Shown here: one piece after another, positions 44,091 through 51,499 of the stretch | Numbering within the stretch: position 1 is the first letter of the stretch | Layout of the letters: every line of letters begins with the position of its first letter | Assembly: GCF_900142995.1 (NCBI RefSeq) | Contig: NZ_FRCR01000001.1 | Coordinates: forward strand, 224,443 to 288,442 | Source: Caldanaerovirga acetigignens | Lineage (GTDB): Bacteria > Bacillota > Thermosediminibacteria > Thermosediminibacterales > Thermosediminibacteraceae | Direction of reading: 5' to 3' | DNA: 64,000 bases | Made by a program: the position numbers and the translations under genes | The notes under the pieces: generated by a model | Seen by the model: the letters and a program-made list of their open reading frames with translations, nothing else | Database searches by the model: none | Told to the model about the DNA's origin: nothing

Positions 44091-46004
44091 ATGCAGGAAC
44101 AAGTAAAGATATTCTTAAAAGGAGATAAGGAAAAAATTTATCCGAAAGGTGCTACAGTTATGGACATAGCAAAGGACATAAGTCCTAGATTGGCAAAAGA
44201 AGCTTTAATAGCTAAAGTCAATGGGGAACTTGTGGATTTGAGTTATAGAGTGGATAAGGATTCTGAAGTGGAAATTCTGACCTTTGAGGACAAAGAAGGA
44301 AGGGACGCGTTCAGACATAGCACTTCTCACGTAATGGCTCAGGCGGTAAAGCGACTTTTCCCCGATGTTAAATTGGGTATTGGGCCTGCTATTGAAGAAG
44401 GTTTTTACTACGACTTTGATAGGGAGGAGAGCTTTACTCCTGAAGACCTTGAGAAAATCGAGAAGGAAATGGAAAAAATTATTGCGGAAGATCAGCCGTT
44501 TATACGAATGGAAGTGACAAGAGAAGAAGCGATAAAAAAATTGCAAGAAATGGGAGAGCCCTACAAAGTGGAATTGGTCCAAAACCTGCCGGAAGATGCC
44601 AAGATAAGCTTTTATAAAAACGGCGAGTTTCTCGATTTATGTGCAGGCCCCCACATACCATCTACAGGCAGGATAAAGGCCTTTAAGCTGACGACCCTTG
44701 CGGGTGCTTACTGGAAGGGCGATTCGCGCAATAAGATGCTGCAGAGGATTTACGGTACATCTTTTCCGAAAAAATCGATGCTAGAAGAATACCTAAAGAA
44801 TCTGGAGGAGGCTAAAAAGAGAGATCATAGAAAACTGGGAAGGGAACTCGAGCTTTTTAGCATGCACGAGGAAGGTCCAGGCTTCCCGTTTTTCCATCCA
44901 AAAGGGATGATACTCTGGAATACATTAGTAGATTTTTGGAGAAAAGAACACCAGAAAAGAGGATATCAGGAGATAAAAACTCCTATCATATTAAACGAAG
45001 AATTGTGGAAACGGTCGGGTCATTGGGATCACTATAAAGCAAACATGTATTTTACTCAGATAGACGGAGAAGGGTATGCTATAAAACCTATGAATTGCCC
45101 TGGTGGAATATTGATATATAAAAGCCAGGTCCATAGTTATAGAGAGTTTCCATTGAAATTGGCTGAATTAGGGCTCGTCCACAGACATGAGCTTTCGGGA
45201 GTTTTACATGGTTTGATGAGGGTGAGAAGCTTTACTCAAGACGATGCCCATATTTACGTCATGCCATCGCAAATTGAGGAGGAAATTCTGGACGTAATTG
45301 AACTGGCAGATTACATTTACAAGATTTTCGGCTTTGATTACCACGTGGAGCTGTCAACTAGGCCTGAGAATTCAATGGGGCCTGATGAACTTTGGGAAAA
45401 AGCCACATCGGCCTTGCAAAGAGCCTTGGAGAAAAAAGGATTTGCTTACAAAGTAAATGAAGGTGATGGGGCATTTTATGGTCCTAAAATAGATTTTCAT
45501 CTGAAAGACAGCATAGGCCGAACCTGGCAGTGCGGTACAATTCAGTTGGATTTTATGATGCCGGAAAGGTTCGACCTCACGTACATCGGTCCGGATGGAG
45601 AAAGACACCGTCCTGTAATGATTCACCGGACTATTTTCGGGAGCCTTGAACGTTTTATAGGGATCCTTATAGAACACTATGCAGGAGCATTTCCGGTTTG
45701 GCTGGCCCCAGTGCAAGTAAAGGTAATACCTGTAAGTCAAAAATTTTTGGAGTACGCAAGACAAGTAAGAAAGAAACTAGAATTCCATGATATTAGAGTA
45801 GAATTGGATGAAAGAAATGAGAAAGTAGGTTATAAAATAAGGGAAGCCCAAATGCAAAAAATCCCGTATATGCTCATCGTGGGAGAAAGAGAGGAAGCCG
45901 AAGGCTCTGTGTCGGTGAGAATAAGGGAAAAAGGCGATGTAGGGACGAGAAGTTTAGAAGAGTTTATCCAAGAGATACTAGAAAAGATAAAAAGCAAAGA
46001 ATAA
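44091..46004 (+). CDS. thrS: Threonine--tRNA ligase
   Basis: ThrS (637 residues): TGS domain (about 1-62), second additional/editing domain with HxxxH-type HSTSHVMAQAVKRL, class II catalytic core (MNCPGGI, with the zinc-ligand Cys; LAELGLVHRHELSG; PKIDFHLKDSIGR), and the HGTP anticodon-binding domain at the end. ATG 44091 has a gtgaggtgg site 8 bases upstream. Controlled by the T-box leader directly upstream. Confidence 0.97.
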   Translation: MQEQVKIFLKGDKEKIYPKGATVMDIAKDISPRLAKEALIAKVNGELVDLSYRVDKDSEVEILTFEDKEGRDAFRHSTSHVMAQAVKRLFPDVKLGIGPAIEEGFYYDFDREESFTPEDLEKIEKEMEKIIAEDQPFIRMEVTREEAIKKLQEMGEPYKVELVQNLPEDAKISFYKNGEFLDLCAGPHIPSTGRIKAFKLTTLAGAYWKGDSRNKMLQRIYGTSFPKKSMLEEYLKNLEEAKKRDHRKLGRELELFSMHEEGPGFPFFHPKGMILWNTLVDFWRKEHQKRGYQEIKTPIILNEELWKRSGHWDHYKANMYFTQIDGEGYAIKPMNCPGGILIYKSQVHSYREFPLKLAELGLVHRHELSGVLHGLMRVRSFTQDDAHIYVMPSQIEEEILDVIELADYIYKIFGFDYHVELSTRPENSMGPDELWEKATSALQRALEKKGFAYKVNEGDGAFYGPKIDFHLKDSIGRTWQCGTIQLDFMMPERFDLTYIGPDGERHRPVMIHRTIFGSLERFIGILIEHYAGAFPVWLAPVQVKVIPVSQKFLEYARQVRKKLEFHDIRVELDERNEKVGYKIREAQMQKIPYMLIVGEREEAEGSVSVRIREKGDVGTRSLEEFIQEILEKIKSKE

Positions 46005-46018
46005 AACTTATAAAGTAA

Positions 46019-46048
46019 TTGACATCATAAAACCCCGTATGATATATT
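46019..46048 (+). promoter_or_regulatory. Promoter of infC-rpmI-rplT
   Basis: TTGACA (46019-46024), 18-base spacer, TATATT (46043-46048). It is located just after thrS, with no terminator between. Confidence 0.75.
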
Positions 46049-46079
46049 AGTTTAGGTAATCGAAAACAAATATTTTAGC

Positions 46080-46190
46080 GAAAAAAGTAGAAGAATTCAT
46101 CTTCTCACCTTATGGCGAAAGCCTATAAGGTCCGACAAGAAAAAGGGGGCAGGTGGATTCTTCCTGCCCTTTATTTATTTAATTTTTTTT
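46080..46190 (+). ncRNA. L20-type leader of infC-rpmI-rplT with terminator
   Basis: The leader contains a hairpin with GAAA tetraloop (46107-46131: accttatggc, gaaa, gcctataaggt), a small gaaga/tcttc hairpin before it, and a terminator-like stem (about 46143-46172: gggggcagg paired with cctgccc) followed by a T-rich stretch to 46190. Known in Firmicutes: ribosomal protein L20 binds such a leader and causes early termination. Identification as that family is from position and architecture. Confidence 0.75.
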
Positions 46191-46203
46191 GGAGGTGAAT
46201 GGT

Positions 46204-46734
46204 ATTACAAAAGAAAAAGAACTGGAAGTAAATTATGAAATTAAGGCGCGAGAGGTTAGAGTAATAGATGTTGACGGAAAACAACTGGGGATAATGCCGT
46301 TAAAAGAAGCTTTAAGGCTTGCACAAGAAAGGCAATTGGACTTAGTCAAGGTAGCTCCTCAAGCAAAACCGCCGGTGTGTAAAATAATGGACTATGGAAA
46401 GTACAAATACGAGCAAAGTAAAAGAGAAAAAGAGGCCCGTAAAAATCAAAAAGTAATAAGTGTTAAAGAAATAAGGATGAGCCCAAACATAGAAGAGCAT
46501 GATTTTCAAGTAAGGGTTAAAAGTGCTCTTAGATTTTTGGACGACGGCAATAAGGTAAAAGTTACTGTGAGGTTTAGGGGAAGAGAGATAACCCATACCC
46601 AACTGGGGGAGGATGTACTAAAAAGATTAGCGGAAAGTGTGAAAGAAAAGGCAGTAATAGAAAAACCCCCAGTGATAGAAGGAAGGAATATGGTGATGAT
46701 ACTTTCGCCAAGACAAAATACAGCTAAGGAGTGA
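46204..46734 (+). CDS. infC: Translation initiation factor IF-3, apparent AUU start
   Basis: IF-3 (176 residues): EINYEIKAREVRVIDVDGKQ-type start (here VNYEIKAREVRVIDVDGKQL), the N domain with VKVAPQAKPPVCKIMDYGKY and the C domain FRGREITHTQLGEDVLKR. The ggaggtg site at 46191-46197 points to ATT 46204, seven bases on. The only in-frame GTG (46195) and TTG (46189) are in or before that site, and the first ATG is deep in the conserved domain. AUU starts are known for infC in other bacteria and mediate self-control by IF-3. Confidence 0.93.
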   Translation: MTKEKELEVNYEIKAREVRVIDVDGKQLGIMPLKEALRLAQERQLDLVKVAPQAKPPVCKIMDYGKYKYEQSKREKEARKNQKVISVKEIRMSPNIEEHDFQVRVKSALRFLDDGNKVKVTVRFRGREITHTQLGEDVLKRLAESVKEKAVIEKPPVIEGRNMVMILSPRQNTAKE

Positions 46735-46740
46735 GCTATG

Positions 46741-46938
46741 ATGCCTAAAATGAAGACTCACAGAGGTGCTGCTAAAAGATTCAATCTGACGAAAAAGGGA
46801 AAAATAAAGAGAGCAAAAGCGTTTAAAAGCCATCTTCTTTCTCATAAATCACAAAAGAGGAAAAGGCGCCTAAGAAAGCCGGCCTTCGTGAGCAAGGCAG
46901 ATTACAAGCGAATTTTACAGTTGATACCATATAAGTAA
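46741..46938 (+). CDS. rpmI: Ribosomal protein bL35
   Basis: A 65-residue, strongly basic protein starting [17 protein letters not shown], as bL35 does. ATG 46741 is preferred by similarity; ATG 46738 directly upstream is in frame and fits the aaggag site equally well. It lies six bases after infC. Confidence 0.97.
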   Translation: MPKMKTHRGAAKRFNLTKKGKIKRAKAFKSHLLSHKSQKRKRRLRKPAFVSKADYKRILQLIPYK

Positions 46939-46953
46939 ACGGAGGGATATTTG

Positions 46954-47310
46954 ATGCCAAGAGTTAAAAAAGGAGTTACAGCTCGAAGAAGGCATAAAAA
47001 AATTTTAAAATTAGCGAAAGGATATTACGGGGCAAAGAGCAAACGCTTTAGGATGGCCAATCAGGCGGTTTTAAAATCCTTGATGTATTCATACATCGGG
47101 AGAAAGCTGAAGAAGCGTGATTTCAGGAGACTTTGGATCACAAGGATTAATGCAGCAGCGAGAGCCAATGGGATTTCGTACAGCAAATTTATTAGCGGCC
47201 TTAAAAAAGCAGGTATAAAGATTAACCGTAAAATGCTAGCAGAGATGGCTATACACGACAAAGAAGGATTTAATCAATTGGTAGAGATAGCTAAAGCAAA
47301 TGTAAAATAA
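46954..47310 (+). CDS. rplT: Ribosomal protein bL20
   Basis: A 118-residue protein with all bL20 features: [20 protein letters not shown], then [17 protein letters not shown] and [19 protein letters not shown]. It is the likely repressor acting on the leader upstream of infC. ATG 46954 follows a ggagggat site. Confidence 0.98.
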   Translation: MPRVKKGVTARRRHKKILKLAKGYYGAKSKRFRMANQAVLKSLMYSYIGRKLKKRDFRRLWITRINAAARANGISYSKFISGLKKAGIKINRKMLAEMAIHDKEGFNQLVEIAKANVK

Positions 47311-47387
47311 ATTTAAGTTAACTGGCGATCGCTTTTGTCTGATATTAGGAGGCGATCAAAATCAAAGTAGTTGCTTTCGGTCATAAT

Positions 47388-48707
47388 TTGAGATTAAAAC
47401 CGGCACAGATTTTGGTTTTAGGGTTTGCCGTAGTAATCTTAATTGGTACTTTGCTACTTGCTTTGCCAGTAGCATCAAAGACTGGAAGGAGCGTGGGATT
47501 TTTAAACGCACTTTTTACCGCTACTTCTGCTACGTGCGTAACGGGACTCGTGGTAGTTGACACTTATACACAGTATTCGATTTTTGGACAAATTATCATT
47601 TTGCTTTTAATCCAAATTGGTGGCCTCGGATTTATGACGATGGCCACGTTAATATTTTTGATATTGGGAAAGAAGATAACTCTTCGAGAGCGCCTTGTAA
47701 TGCAGGAAGCTTTAAATCAACTAGCCATCGCAGGCGTGGTAAAGCTTGCTAGGTATGTCATTTTTACAACGCTATTTTTTGAAGGAGTAGGTGCTTTTTT
47801 ACTTTCGTTGCGATTCATTAAAATTTATGGATTTTCGAGAGGAATTTATGCTGGAATTTTTCATTCAGTGTCAGCATTTAATAATTCGGGGTTTGACGTC
47901 ATAGGAGATTTTAGTAGTTTTACTCCCTTTGTGGAAGATCCCGTAATTAATATAGTGGTTATGGCGCTGATAATTTTTGGTGGTTTGGGATTTTCAGTGA
48001 TATGCGACGTATTTACTACAAGGAGCTTTCATAGACTCAGCCTTCATTCAAAAATAGTTCTCACAATGACTGCAATTTTGCTGATATTTGGTTTTATTGT
48101 GATTTATTTTTTAGAGCATGAAAACCCTAAAACCCTCGGCAATCTTTCGCCTTTCGGGAAAATTATGGCTGCAGCTTTTCAATCAGTAACTGCTAGGACA
48201 GCAGGGTTTAACACAATAAACCAATCTGATATGACACTTTCTGCTAAATACTTTACTATGCTGTTGATGTTTATTGGGGCTTCGCCGGGTTCTACGGGTG
48301 GAGGTGTGAAAACATCGACGTTTTTCTTGCTAATGTTGATGATCTATACTGCAATAACATCTAGAGAATATGTAGAAATATACAATAGGCGGATCCCTTG
48401 GGATAATGTATTTAAAGCCTGTGTTATTGTTGTGGTAGCTCTGCTACTCATATTTACGGTTTCATTCTTGCTAACGCTGACCGAAAAAGCAGATTTCATA
48501 CTCATATTGTTTGAAACCGTATCTGCCTTCGGAACTGTAGGTTTGTCATTAGGAATCACCCCTTACTTGAGCGATGTCGGAAAGGTGCTCATAATAATCA
48601 CCATGTTTCGCGGTAGGGTGGGACCACTTACAGTAGCTCTAGCGCTGGCTACTAGAAAAAAAATTGCTCCTATAAAATATCCTGAGGAGAAAGTACTTGT
48701 AGGTTAA
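47388..48707 (+). CDS. ktrB: Potassium uptake channel subunit, TrkH/KtrB family
   Basis: A 439-residue membrane protein with about ten helices. Selectivity-filter repeats are recognisable: TATSATCVTGLVVVDT, SAFNNSGFDVIGD, ARTAGFNTINQSDM and SAFGTVGLSLG. GGGVKTSTFF corresponds to the gating-loop region. It lies directly upstream of the KtrA-like gene, its cytoplasmic regulator. Start uncertain: TTG 47388 is the only conventional codon in frame but has no ribosome site, whereas a good ggagg (47348-47352) points to ATC 47361, which would add nine residues. Confidence 0.92.
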   Translation: MRLKPAQILVLGFAVVILIGTLLLALPVASKTGRSVGFLNALFTATSATCVTGLVVVDTYTQYSIFGQIIILLLIQIGGLGFMTMATLIFLILGKKITLRERLVMQEALNQLAIAGVVKLARYVIFTTLFFEGVGAFLLSLRFIKIYGFSRGIYAGIFHSVSAFNNSGFDVIGDFSSFTPFVEDPVINIVVMALIIFGGLGFSVICDVFTTRSFHRLSLHSKIVLTMTAILLIFGFIVIYFLEHENPKTLGNLSPFGKIMAAAFQSVTARTAGFNTINQSDMTLSAKYFTMLLMFIGASPGSTGGGVKTSTFFLLMLMIYTAITSREYVEIYNRRIPWDNVFKACVIVVVALLLIFTVSFLLTLTEKADFILILFETVSAFGTVGLSLGITPYLSDVGKVLIIITMFRGRVGPLTVALALATRKKIAPIKYPEEKVLVG

Positions 48708-48727
48708 ATACTCGGAGGCGGTGTTAG

Positions 48728-49378
48728 GTGAAGCAATTTGTAGTAATAGGTTTAGGGAGATTCGGTTCAAGTGTTGCGAAGACGCTATATAAGCTGGGTT
48801 ACGATGTATTGGGAATTGATATAAGTGAAGAAATAGTTCAATCATTGGCTGACAGCATAACCCATGCTGTTCAAGCAGATGCCACGGATGAAAATACATT
48901 GAAAGCTTTGGGAGTTAGGAATTTTGACGTCGGTATAGTAAGCATCGGGGATGATATACAGGCGAGCATTTTAGTAACTTTGATTCTTAAGGAGATAGGG
49001 ATAAAATACGTAATAGCAAAGGCACAAAACGACCTCCACGGAAGAGTTTTATACAAAATAGGGGCCGACAGGGTGGTTTTTCCGGAAAGGGATATGGGAG
49101 TTCGTGTAGCACATAATTTAGTGGCATCGAATATTCTCGATTATATCGAGCTTTCGCCCGAATTTTCGATAGTTGAGCTAGAGGCTTTTCCAGAGTGGTA
49201 CGACAAAACATTAGGTGAATTGAAAATGCGGAAAAACTATGGATTGAATGTCATGGCTATAAAACGCGGTGAAGAAGTGATAGTTTCTCCGGGGGCAGAA
49301 GATTTAATAACAAAGGGAGACATCCTTGTAGTAGTAGGACAGAATAAAGATATAGAAAAACTTGAGAAACTTGTCTGA
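48728..49378 (+). CDS. ktrA: Potassium uptake regulatory subunit, KtrA/TrkA family
   Basis: A 216-residue RCK protein: N-terminal Rossmann domain with VVIGLGRFGSSVAKTL (nucleotide site, about 5-20) and a C-terminal RCK_C domain (about 135-216; family knowledge: c-di-AMP may bind here in Firmicutes). GTG 48728 has a ggaggcgg site six bases upstream. Partner of the channel subunit encoded 20 bases before. Confidence 0.94.
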   Translation: MKQFVVIGLGRFGSSVAKTLYKLGYDVLGIDISEEIVQSLADSITHAVQADATDENTLKALGVRNFDVGIVSIGDDIQASILVTLILKEIGIKYVIAKAQNDLHGRVLYKIGADRVVFPERDMGVRVAHNLVASNILDYIELSPEFSIVELEAFPEWYDKTLGELKMRKNYGLNVMAIKRGEEVIVSPGAEDLITKGDILVVVGQNKDIEKLEKLV

Positions 49379-49393
49379 TTATTTGGAGGCAAA

Positions 49394-50191
49394 ATGACTT
49401 TTAAAGAGCTTTCAAAAGGGCAAATAAATCTTATTAAGGCTTTGATAAATCAGAAAAATTATAGGAAGAGAAAAGGACTTTTTATTATCGAGGGATTACG
49501 GGCTACTCAGGAAGCTATTAATTCAGATTATGCAGTTGAATTCATCGTATTGTCGGACGATTTTGTAAAAAAATACGGAGGAAAATTCCCTGGATTTGGG
49601 AATGTGAAAGTATACAAAATAACGCAAAATCTCTTCAAAACTCTGTCGGATACTAAGACCCCGCAAGGTATAATGGCAGTTGTTAGAATGAAGAAGTTTG
49701 AAATCGCAAATTTTTACGAGGGTAACTTTTTAGTAGTTGCTCTTGATGGAATAAAAGACCCGGGTAATATGGGGACTATTATAAGAACAGCGGATGCAGC
49801 CGGAGCCAGCGGGATTTTGGCAGGAAAAGGATGTGTGGACGTATATAACCCTAAGGTGATAAGGTCCACGATGGGCTCCATTTTTCACCTTCCAGTAGTG
49901 GAAGAAATTGACCTTCAGAGGGTACTGGAAGAATTATCTATAAAAGGAGCTAAAATAGTAGTAACTAGCCTTGGTGCGAAAAAAAGTTACCTAGATGCGG
50001 ACTATACATCACCGGTAGTTATTGTCTTCGGCAGCGAGGCTGAAGGAGTTTCAAAGGAGATATTGAATATGCCGTCGGAACAGGTAAAAATTCCGCTTTT
50101 CGGCAAGGCGGAGTCGCTGAATGTAGCGGTGGCTTGCGGAATTTTACTTTATGAAGCTGCAAGACAAAGAAGGGCTCTCTTTCCCTTGTAA
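49394..50191 (+). CDS. SpoU-type (TrmH family) RNA 2'-O-methyltransferase
   Basis: A 265-residue SPOUT enzyme. An N-terminal substrate-binding domain (KGLFIIEGLRATQEAI) is followed by the knotted catalytic domain with motif 1 DGIKDPGNMGTIIRTADAAG, motif 2 VIVFGSEAEGVSKE and motif 3 IPLFGKAESLNVAVACGILL. It corresponds by position to ysgA of B. subtilis, upstream of pheST. The RNA target (probably 23S rRNA) is not deducible. The stop codon overlaps the -35 box of the next promoter. Confidence 0.93.
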   Translation: MTFKELSKGQINLIKALINQKNYRKRKGLFIIEGLRATQEAINSDYAVEFIVLSDDFVKKYGGKFPGFGNVKVYKITQNLFKTLSDTKTPQGIMAVVRMKKFEIANFYEGNFLVVALDGIKDPGNMGTIIRTADAAGASGILAGKGCVDVYNPKVIRSTMGSIFHLPVVEEIDLQRVLEELSIKGAKIVVTSLGAKKSYLDADYTSPVVIVFGSEAEGVSKEILNMPSEQVKIPLFGKAESLNVAVACGILLYEAARQRRALFPL

Positions 50192-50214
50192 AACATGGCC
50201 TTCTGTGCTATAAT
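50186..50214 (+). promoter_or_regulatory. Promoter of yqzL-pheS-pheT
   Basis: TTGTAA (50186-50191), 17-base spacer, extended -10 TGCTATAAT (50206-50214). It is the only promoter-like sequence found between the methyltransferase gene and pheS. Confidence 0.75.
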
Positions 50215-50245
50215 AAACTTAAATGCGGGGAAAGGGAGTGGTCTT

Positions 50246-50353
50246 TTGCTGACCGCCGACTTTTTTTGGAATATTTTTGAAGCTACGGGTTCGATAACAG
50301 CTTATTTAATATACAGGAAGTTGATTGCAAGCAGGATTTATTTCATGCAATAA
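50246..50353 (+). CDS. yqzL: YqzL-like small protein (35 aa)
   Basis: A 35-residue open frame starting at TTG 50246, seven bases after an aagggag site. The product reads MLTADFFWNIFEATG, then SITAYLIYRKLIASRIYFMQ, which resembles the YqzL family of very small Firmicutes proteins (pattern FxWxxFxxTGSIxAYLxY). Function unknown. The promoter 30 bases upstream and the ribosome site support expression. It precedes the possible pheST leader by 40 bases in the same transcript. Confidence 0.75.
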   Translation: MLTADFFWNIFEATGSITAYLIYRKLIASRIYFMQ

Positions 50354-50392
50354 GGTTTTAAATGCAAAATATTAATTTTTAAGGAGGTAGTG

Positions 50393-50440
50393 ATGAAGAC
50401 GAGCTTTCGTCCGTTTTCCTGGACGAAAGCTTTTTTATAA
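50393..50440 (+). CDS. Possible pheST leader peptide (15 aa, three Phe codons)
   Basis: A 16-codon frame (ATG 50393 to TAA 50438-50440) directly after a perfect aaggaggt site, reading MKTSFRPFSWTKAFL. Phe codons are at positions 5, 8 and 14, all TTT. The frame spans the entire terminator hairpin at 50402-50436, so ribosome position on it would decide whether the hairpin forms. This resembles in principle the pheM leader of E. coli pheST, but the architecture (terminator inside the frame) differs. Existence of the peptide is inference. Confidence 0.5.
   Translation: MKTSFRPFSWTKAFL
50402..50436 (+). terminator. Terminator/attenuator upstream of pheS
   Basis: agctttcgtcc (50402-50412), 8-base loop, ggacgaaagct (50421-50431), then T run to 50436: an 11-base perfect stem. 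Only about 30 bases separate it from the pheS start, too few for a promoter, so pheST must be transcribed through it. Confidence 0.9.
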
Positions 50441-50466
50441 TTTGATTTTAAGGAGGTAGCAAGTAA

Positions 50467-51483
50467 GTGAAGGAAGAATTGTTAAGTCTAAAAGAAGAAG
50501 CTTTGCATGAAATTAAAAAATCGCAAGACCTAAGGGAACTGAATGATATTAGGATAAAATATTTAGGGAAGAAAGGCAAGCTCACTGCAATATTGAGGGG
50601 AATGGCGAATCTTTCACCGGAAGAAAGGCCTACGATAGGGAAATTAGCGAACGAGGTAAAAGAAGAATTAGAACAAAAGTTTTTTCAAAAAGGTTTGGAA
50701 CTAAAAGAAATCGCAAAAAAAATAAGGCTTCAGAAGGAAAAAATAGATGTTACGGTCCCATCAAAAGTTATTTTGGGACACAAACATCCGCTGACATTGG
50801 TTTTAGACGAGATAAAAGAAATCTTTCTCGGCCTTGGATATGAAGTTGTTGAAGGCCCGGAGATTGAGCTTGATTATTACAATTTTGAAGCTCTAAATAT
50901 ACCCAAAGATCATCCGGCGAGAGATATGCAGGATACGTTCTATATAACTGAAGAGATTCTTTTGCGAACTCATACCTCTCCTGTGCAAATAAGGACAATG
51001 GAAAAAAAGAAACCTCCTATCAAAGTGATTGTTCCAGGAAGAGTTTATCGTTCCGATGAGGTAGATGCGACTCATTCTCCTGTATTCCACCAAGTTGAAG
51101 GACTTGTGGTTGGAGAAAAGGTGACAATGGCCGATTTGAAGGGCACTCTTATAACTTTTGCAAAGATGTTTTACGGCAAGGAACGGAGGGTGAGGTTCAG
51201 GCCCAGCTACTTTCCATTTACCGAGCCGAGTGCTGAAATGGATATATCTTGTATTGCGTGCGATGGAAAGGGATGCAGGATTTGTTCTTATACAGGGTGG
51301 CTGGAAATTCTAGGCTGTGGCATGGTTCATCCGAACGTGCTTAAAAATTGTGGATACGACCCTGAAGAAGTTACGGGCTTTGCTTTTGGCATGGGGATAG
51401 AAAGGATAGCCATGTTAAAGTACGGCATTAACGACATGAGGCTGTTTTTCGAAAACGATCTTAGATTCTTAGAACAGTTTTAG
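50467..51483 (+). CDS. pheS: Phenylalanine--tRNA ligase alpha subunit
   Basis: PheS (338 residues): an N-terminal coiled coil that binds tRNA (about 1-85), then the class II catalytic core with motifs [15 protein letters not shown] and [17 protein letters not shown], and the cysteine-containing stretch [20 protein letters not shown] 50467 follows aaggaggt by nine bases. Only a short attenuator, not a T-box, precedes it. Confidence 0.97.
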   Translation: MKEELLSLKEEALHEIKKSQDLRELNDIRIKYLGKKGKLTAILRGMANLSPEERPTIGKLANEVKEELEQKFFQKGLELKEIAKKIRLQKEKIDVTVPSKVILGHKHPLTLVLDEIKEIFLGLGYEVVEGPEIELDYYNFEALNIPKDHPARDMQDTFYITEEILLRTHTSPVQIRTMEKKKPPIKVIVPGRVYRSDEVDATHSPVFHQVEGLVVGEKVTMADLKGTLITFAKMFYGKERRVRFRPSYFPFTEPSAEMDISCIACDGKGCRICSYTGWLEILGCGMVHPNVLKNCGYDPEEVTGFAFGMGIERIAMLKYGINDMRLFFENDLRFLEQF

Positions 51484-51499
51484 CAGGGAGGAAAGGAAA

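Noticed and set aside
47311..47387. c-di-AMP (ydaO) riboswitch ahead of the potassium uptake genes
   Set aside because: The gap is only about 77 bases and lacks the conserved elements.
50192..50466. T-box ahead of pheS
   Set aside because: No ggtggaacc-type sequence or stem I; the gap contains yqzL and a short attenuator instead.
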